Shown here piece after piece: positions 5,527 to 7,346 of a DNA stretch of 7,346 bases; the first letter of the stretch is position 1, and every line of letters starts with the position of its first letter. The notes beneath the pieces were generated by a model. The model ran no database searches and had not been told where the DNA came from. It worked only from the letters and a program-made list of their open reading frames with translations. The position numbers and the translations under genes are program-made. Source of the stretch: CAKSQF01 sp964582375 (GTDB taxonomy: Bacteria > Bacillota > Clostridia > Oscillospirales > CAG-272); contig CAZORL010000047.1 in the NCBI GenBank assembly GCA_964582375.1, positions 1 through 7,346 of the forward strand, given 5' to 3'.

Positions 5527-7209
5527 TTAAAGCTTTTCAGCCGCAGTTTTGAGCCTGGAGATCGAACGGTCATATCCAATGATCTGCATTATCTCCCAAA
5601 GATCGGGTGAGTTTGTCTTGCCGGTAATTGCGATTCTTAAAAAGGTACTGATATCTCCGACATGACCCCTGTATTGATCGGGTGATGCCTTGTAAATCTT
5701 CATTTCGGGAGCAAAACCAAGCTCGGATGCTATCTGCTTGACAAGATCGAACCACATGCTGCTGTCAAGGGAAAGATCGTATCTTTCGGCGAAAAATTCG
5801 AGTGCTTTTTTGATATCCTCTTTGTCAAATCCGTCGGGATATGCATCGACGATCTCGAACAGATCATCGTAGAAAAGCGACATATAGGGTTTTGCATCAG
5901 CCCATGTGCAAAGATCCTTGCGTGGCTTTTTACCACCGCGTCCAATTGAAAGAATGCGTTTTGCGTAAATTGGATCGTCAGAGAGGAGCTTCGCAAAATC
6001 CGTATCATAAGACGATGCCCAATCAAGCGTGTAATTGTATACAGTGTCCGCACTCATTCTCGAAATAACATTCTTTGATACATCGTTAAGTTTGTCAAAA
6101 TCAAAGAGTGCACCTGAGGTGGACATTTTTTTGATGTTGAAAGGGAAGTCAGTGTAGGGAAGAGTCGGATTTGCCGTCCTCCATTCTTCATAATTGGAGT
6201 TAAGAAGAGTCAAGATGTATTCGATCACACTTTCGGGTGCGTAACCGGCAACACGATAATCCGAGAGCGCCGCACCATGATCGCGTTTCGAAAGCTTCTT
6301 TTTGGAATTGCCTTCCATCTTCATAAGCTGTGCGATGTGCATGTATTTGGGCGGCTTAAATCCGAGATATCTAAACAGTTGGAGATGCTTAGGAAGGCTC
6401 GGCAGCCACTCCTCGCCGCGTATAACATGAGTCGTGCCCATGAGATGATCATCGACGGCATGTGCAAAATGATATGTCGGTATGCCGTCGCTCTTGAGAA
6501 GCACGAAATCTTCATCATTCTCGGGAAGTTCAAGCTTACCCTTGATCAAATCTGTGCAGGCGACTTTCCTCTCACCATCGCCGTCCGACATGATTCTCAA
6601 AACAAATGGATGTCCTGCCGTAAGTTCTCTCTTAACTGTGTCGATATCGATCTCTCTTGCACGAAGCATTTCCTCACGTTCTGAATCTCGGTCAACATGC
6701 CAATCCTTCGACTTGATTTCGGCTTTTCTGTCGGATGCTTGAAGCAGTTCATATTCCTCAACAGAGGTAAAGCAAGGATATGCTTTGCCTTGGCGAACAA
6801 GTTCTTTGGCAAAGGTCTGATAGATCTCGGCACGCTGACTTTGTCTGTACGGTCCGTAAACGCCCATGTCGCCGTTCAAAAGCGCACCTTCATCGAAATA
6901 TATTTTATAATAAGCAAGTGAGTTAATTAAATCAGTCTCTGCGCCCTTGACCTCACGCTTTGCATCGGTATCCTCAATGCGAAGAAAGAAAACACCGTTT
7001 GATTGATGAGCAAGACGCTCATTAACGATTGCCGGAAATAAAGTGCCGAAATGCATGAATCCGGTCGGGCTCGGTGCAAGACGAGTGACCTTCGCACCTT
7101 CCGGAAGTTCTCGTCTTGGAAAAGTCGCTTCAATGTCTGCAGGTAATTTTGCTATATTCGGAAAAAGAAGTTCTGCAAGCTCGTTGTAATTCAAAGAATT
7201 ATTGTCCAT
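5527..7209 (-). CDS. gltX: Glutamyl-tRNA synthetase, long clostridial form
   Basis: GluRS charges tRNA(Glu) with glutamate, giving Glu-tRNA for translation and possibly tetrapyrrole synthesis. The 560 residues exceed the roughly 470-490 of standard bacterial GluRS, with a short N-terminal extension (about 40 residues before VTRLAPSPTG) and a long helical C-terminal anticodon domain from about 360. Motifs are APSPTGFMHFGT (45-56, HIGH region), FLRIEDTD (75-82), GPYRQSQR (119-126), DDHLMGTTHVIRGEEW (253-268) and the KMSKS-type KKLSKRD (304-310). The insertion after GKAYPCF holds only Cys146, so the E. coli-style four-ligand zinc site is absent. AGGAG 9 nt before the ATG fixes the start. It is the first gene of the gltX-glnS operon. 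With GlnRS encoded beside it, a discriminating (tRNA(Glu)-only) enzyme is expected, but that is inference. Confidence 0.95.
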   Translation of the reverse strand: MDNNSLNYNELAELLFPNIAKLPADIEATFPRRELPEGAKVTRLAPSPTGFMHFGTLFPAIVNERLAHQSNGVFFLRIEDTDAKREVKGAETDLINSLAYYKIYFDEGALLNGDMGVYGPYRQSQRAEIYQTFAKELVRQGKAYPCFTSVEEYELLQASDRKAEIKSKDWHVDRDSEREEMLRAREIDIDTVKRELTAGHPFVLRIMSDGDGERKVACTDLIKGKLELPENDEDFVLLKSDGIPTYHFAHAVDDHLMGTTHVIRGEEWLPSLPKHLQLFRYLGFKPPKYMHIAQLMKMEGNSKKKLSKRDHGAALSDYRVAGYAPESVIEYILTLLNSNYEEWRTANPTLPYTDFPFNIKKMSTSGALFDFDKLNDVSKNVISRMSADTVYNYTLDWASSYDTDFAKLLSDDPIYAKRILSIGRGGKKPRKDLCTWADAKPYMSLFYDDLFEIVDAYPDGFDKEDIKKALEFFAERYDLSLDSSMWFDLVKQIASELGFAPEMKIYKASPDQYRGHVGDISTFLRIAITGKTNSPDLWEIMQIIGYDRSISRLKTAAEKL

Positions 7210-7245
7210 TTTATTTTACTCCTGATAATGTTCCTGTATGTCCAT

Positions 7246-7274
7246 ATTATAACACATTTTCCGCATTTAGTCAA
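7246..7274 (-). promoter_or_regulatory. Strong sigma-A-type promoter of gltX-glnS
   Basis: Reading the minus strand, TTGACT (7274-7269, 5 of 6 consensus) is followed after exactly 17 bp by TATAAT (7251-7246, perfect), preceded by TGT, giving an extended -10 (TGnTATAAT). Transcription should start near 7239, about 30 nt before the gltX ATG. AGGAG (7222-7218) lies within this short leader. The leader is too short for a T-box or other riboswitch. Confidence 0.88.
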
Positions 7275-7326
7275 TAGAAATTTGACGATGTCCCGGATTA
7301 AATCAGAGAAAACCGCTTCTCAATTA

Positions 7327-7346
7327 TACAAAATAATCATTTTGTA
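7327..7346. repeat. AT-rich inverted repeat at the right edge
   Basis: TACAAAAT (7327-7334) and ATTTTGTA (7339-7346) are exact reverse complements separated by AATC. The dyad lies about 50 bp upstream of the gltX -35 box and touches the window end, so it may extend further. It could be an operator for gltX or a divergent neighbour, or part of an upstream terminator. No specific regulator is recognised. Confidence 0.45.

Noticed and set aside
6277..6684. 135-codon plus-strand frame antisense to gltX
   Set aside because: It lies within conserved gltX coding sequence, and no motif, start signal or neighbour supports a gene.
7282..7310. TTGACG on the plus strand, considered as a -35 for a rightward gene
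   Set aside because: No acceptable -10 follows at 16-18 bp, and no open frame begins before the window ends.
1..7346. CRISPR array, transposase, phage, toxin-antitoxin or defence system
   Set aside because: No regularly spaced repeats and no matching protein families were seen on either strand. Almost all coding capacity is taken by five housekeeping enzymes.

Overview
The window looks like ordinary chromosomal housekeeping DNA from an anaerobic Firmicute, most likely a clostridial lineage such as an Oscillospiraceae or Christensenellales relative. This is inferred from family-level sequence character: a PPi-type phosphofructokinase of the clostridial 'GGNDS / PKTIDND' kind, a short SerA with a single ACT domain, and a GlnRS plus long-form GluRS pair of clostridial style. 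Coding DNA has moderate G+C, intergenic DNA is very AT-rich, and promoters and Shine-Dalgarno sites are of low-GC Gram-positive type.

Left edge (1-227): the last 21 nt fit the 3' end of a tRNA gene with encoded CCA, probably tRNA-Glu. A perfect-palindrome terminator and an overlapping second palindrome follow. An AT-rich leader then holds a repeated TTTCGTAAAA motif, a possible 10-codon upstream ORF and a small GC hairpin just before the first gene.

Plus-strand operon (228-3772): pfp (PPi-dependent 6-phosphofructokinase), serC (phosphoserine aminotransferase) and serA (3-phosphoglycerate dehydrogenase). serC and serA are 6 nt apart, and the serA ribosome-binding site lies inside the end of serC. 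SerA takes the glycolytic intermediate 3-phosphoglycerate to 3-phosphohydroxypyruvate and SerC makes phosphoserine. No phosphoserine phosphatase is present here. The operon ends at a 17-bp-stem hairpin.

Minus-strand operon (7274 down to 3851), convergent with the first: gltX (GluRS) then glnS (GlnRS), 23 nt apart. A near-consensus extended -10 promoter precedes gltX, with a leader of only about 30 nt. Having both enzymes suggests direct Gln-tRNA(Gln) formation. Both carry non-histidine residues at the fourth position of the HIGH motif (HIGS and HFGT).

I see no mobile element, CRISPR array, phage gene, defence gene or convincing undescribed system. The points worth a second look are small: the pfp leader, the pfp-serCA linkage, the HIGH-motif variants, and Phe in place of the PLP-stacking Trp in SerC.
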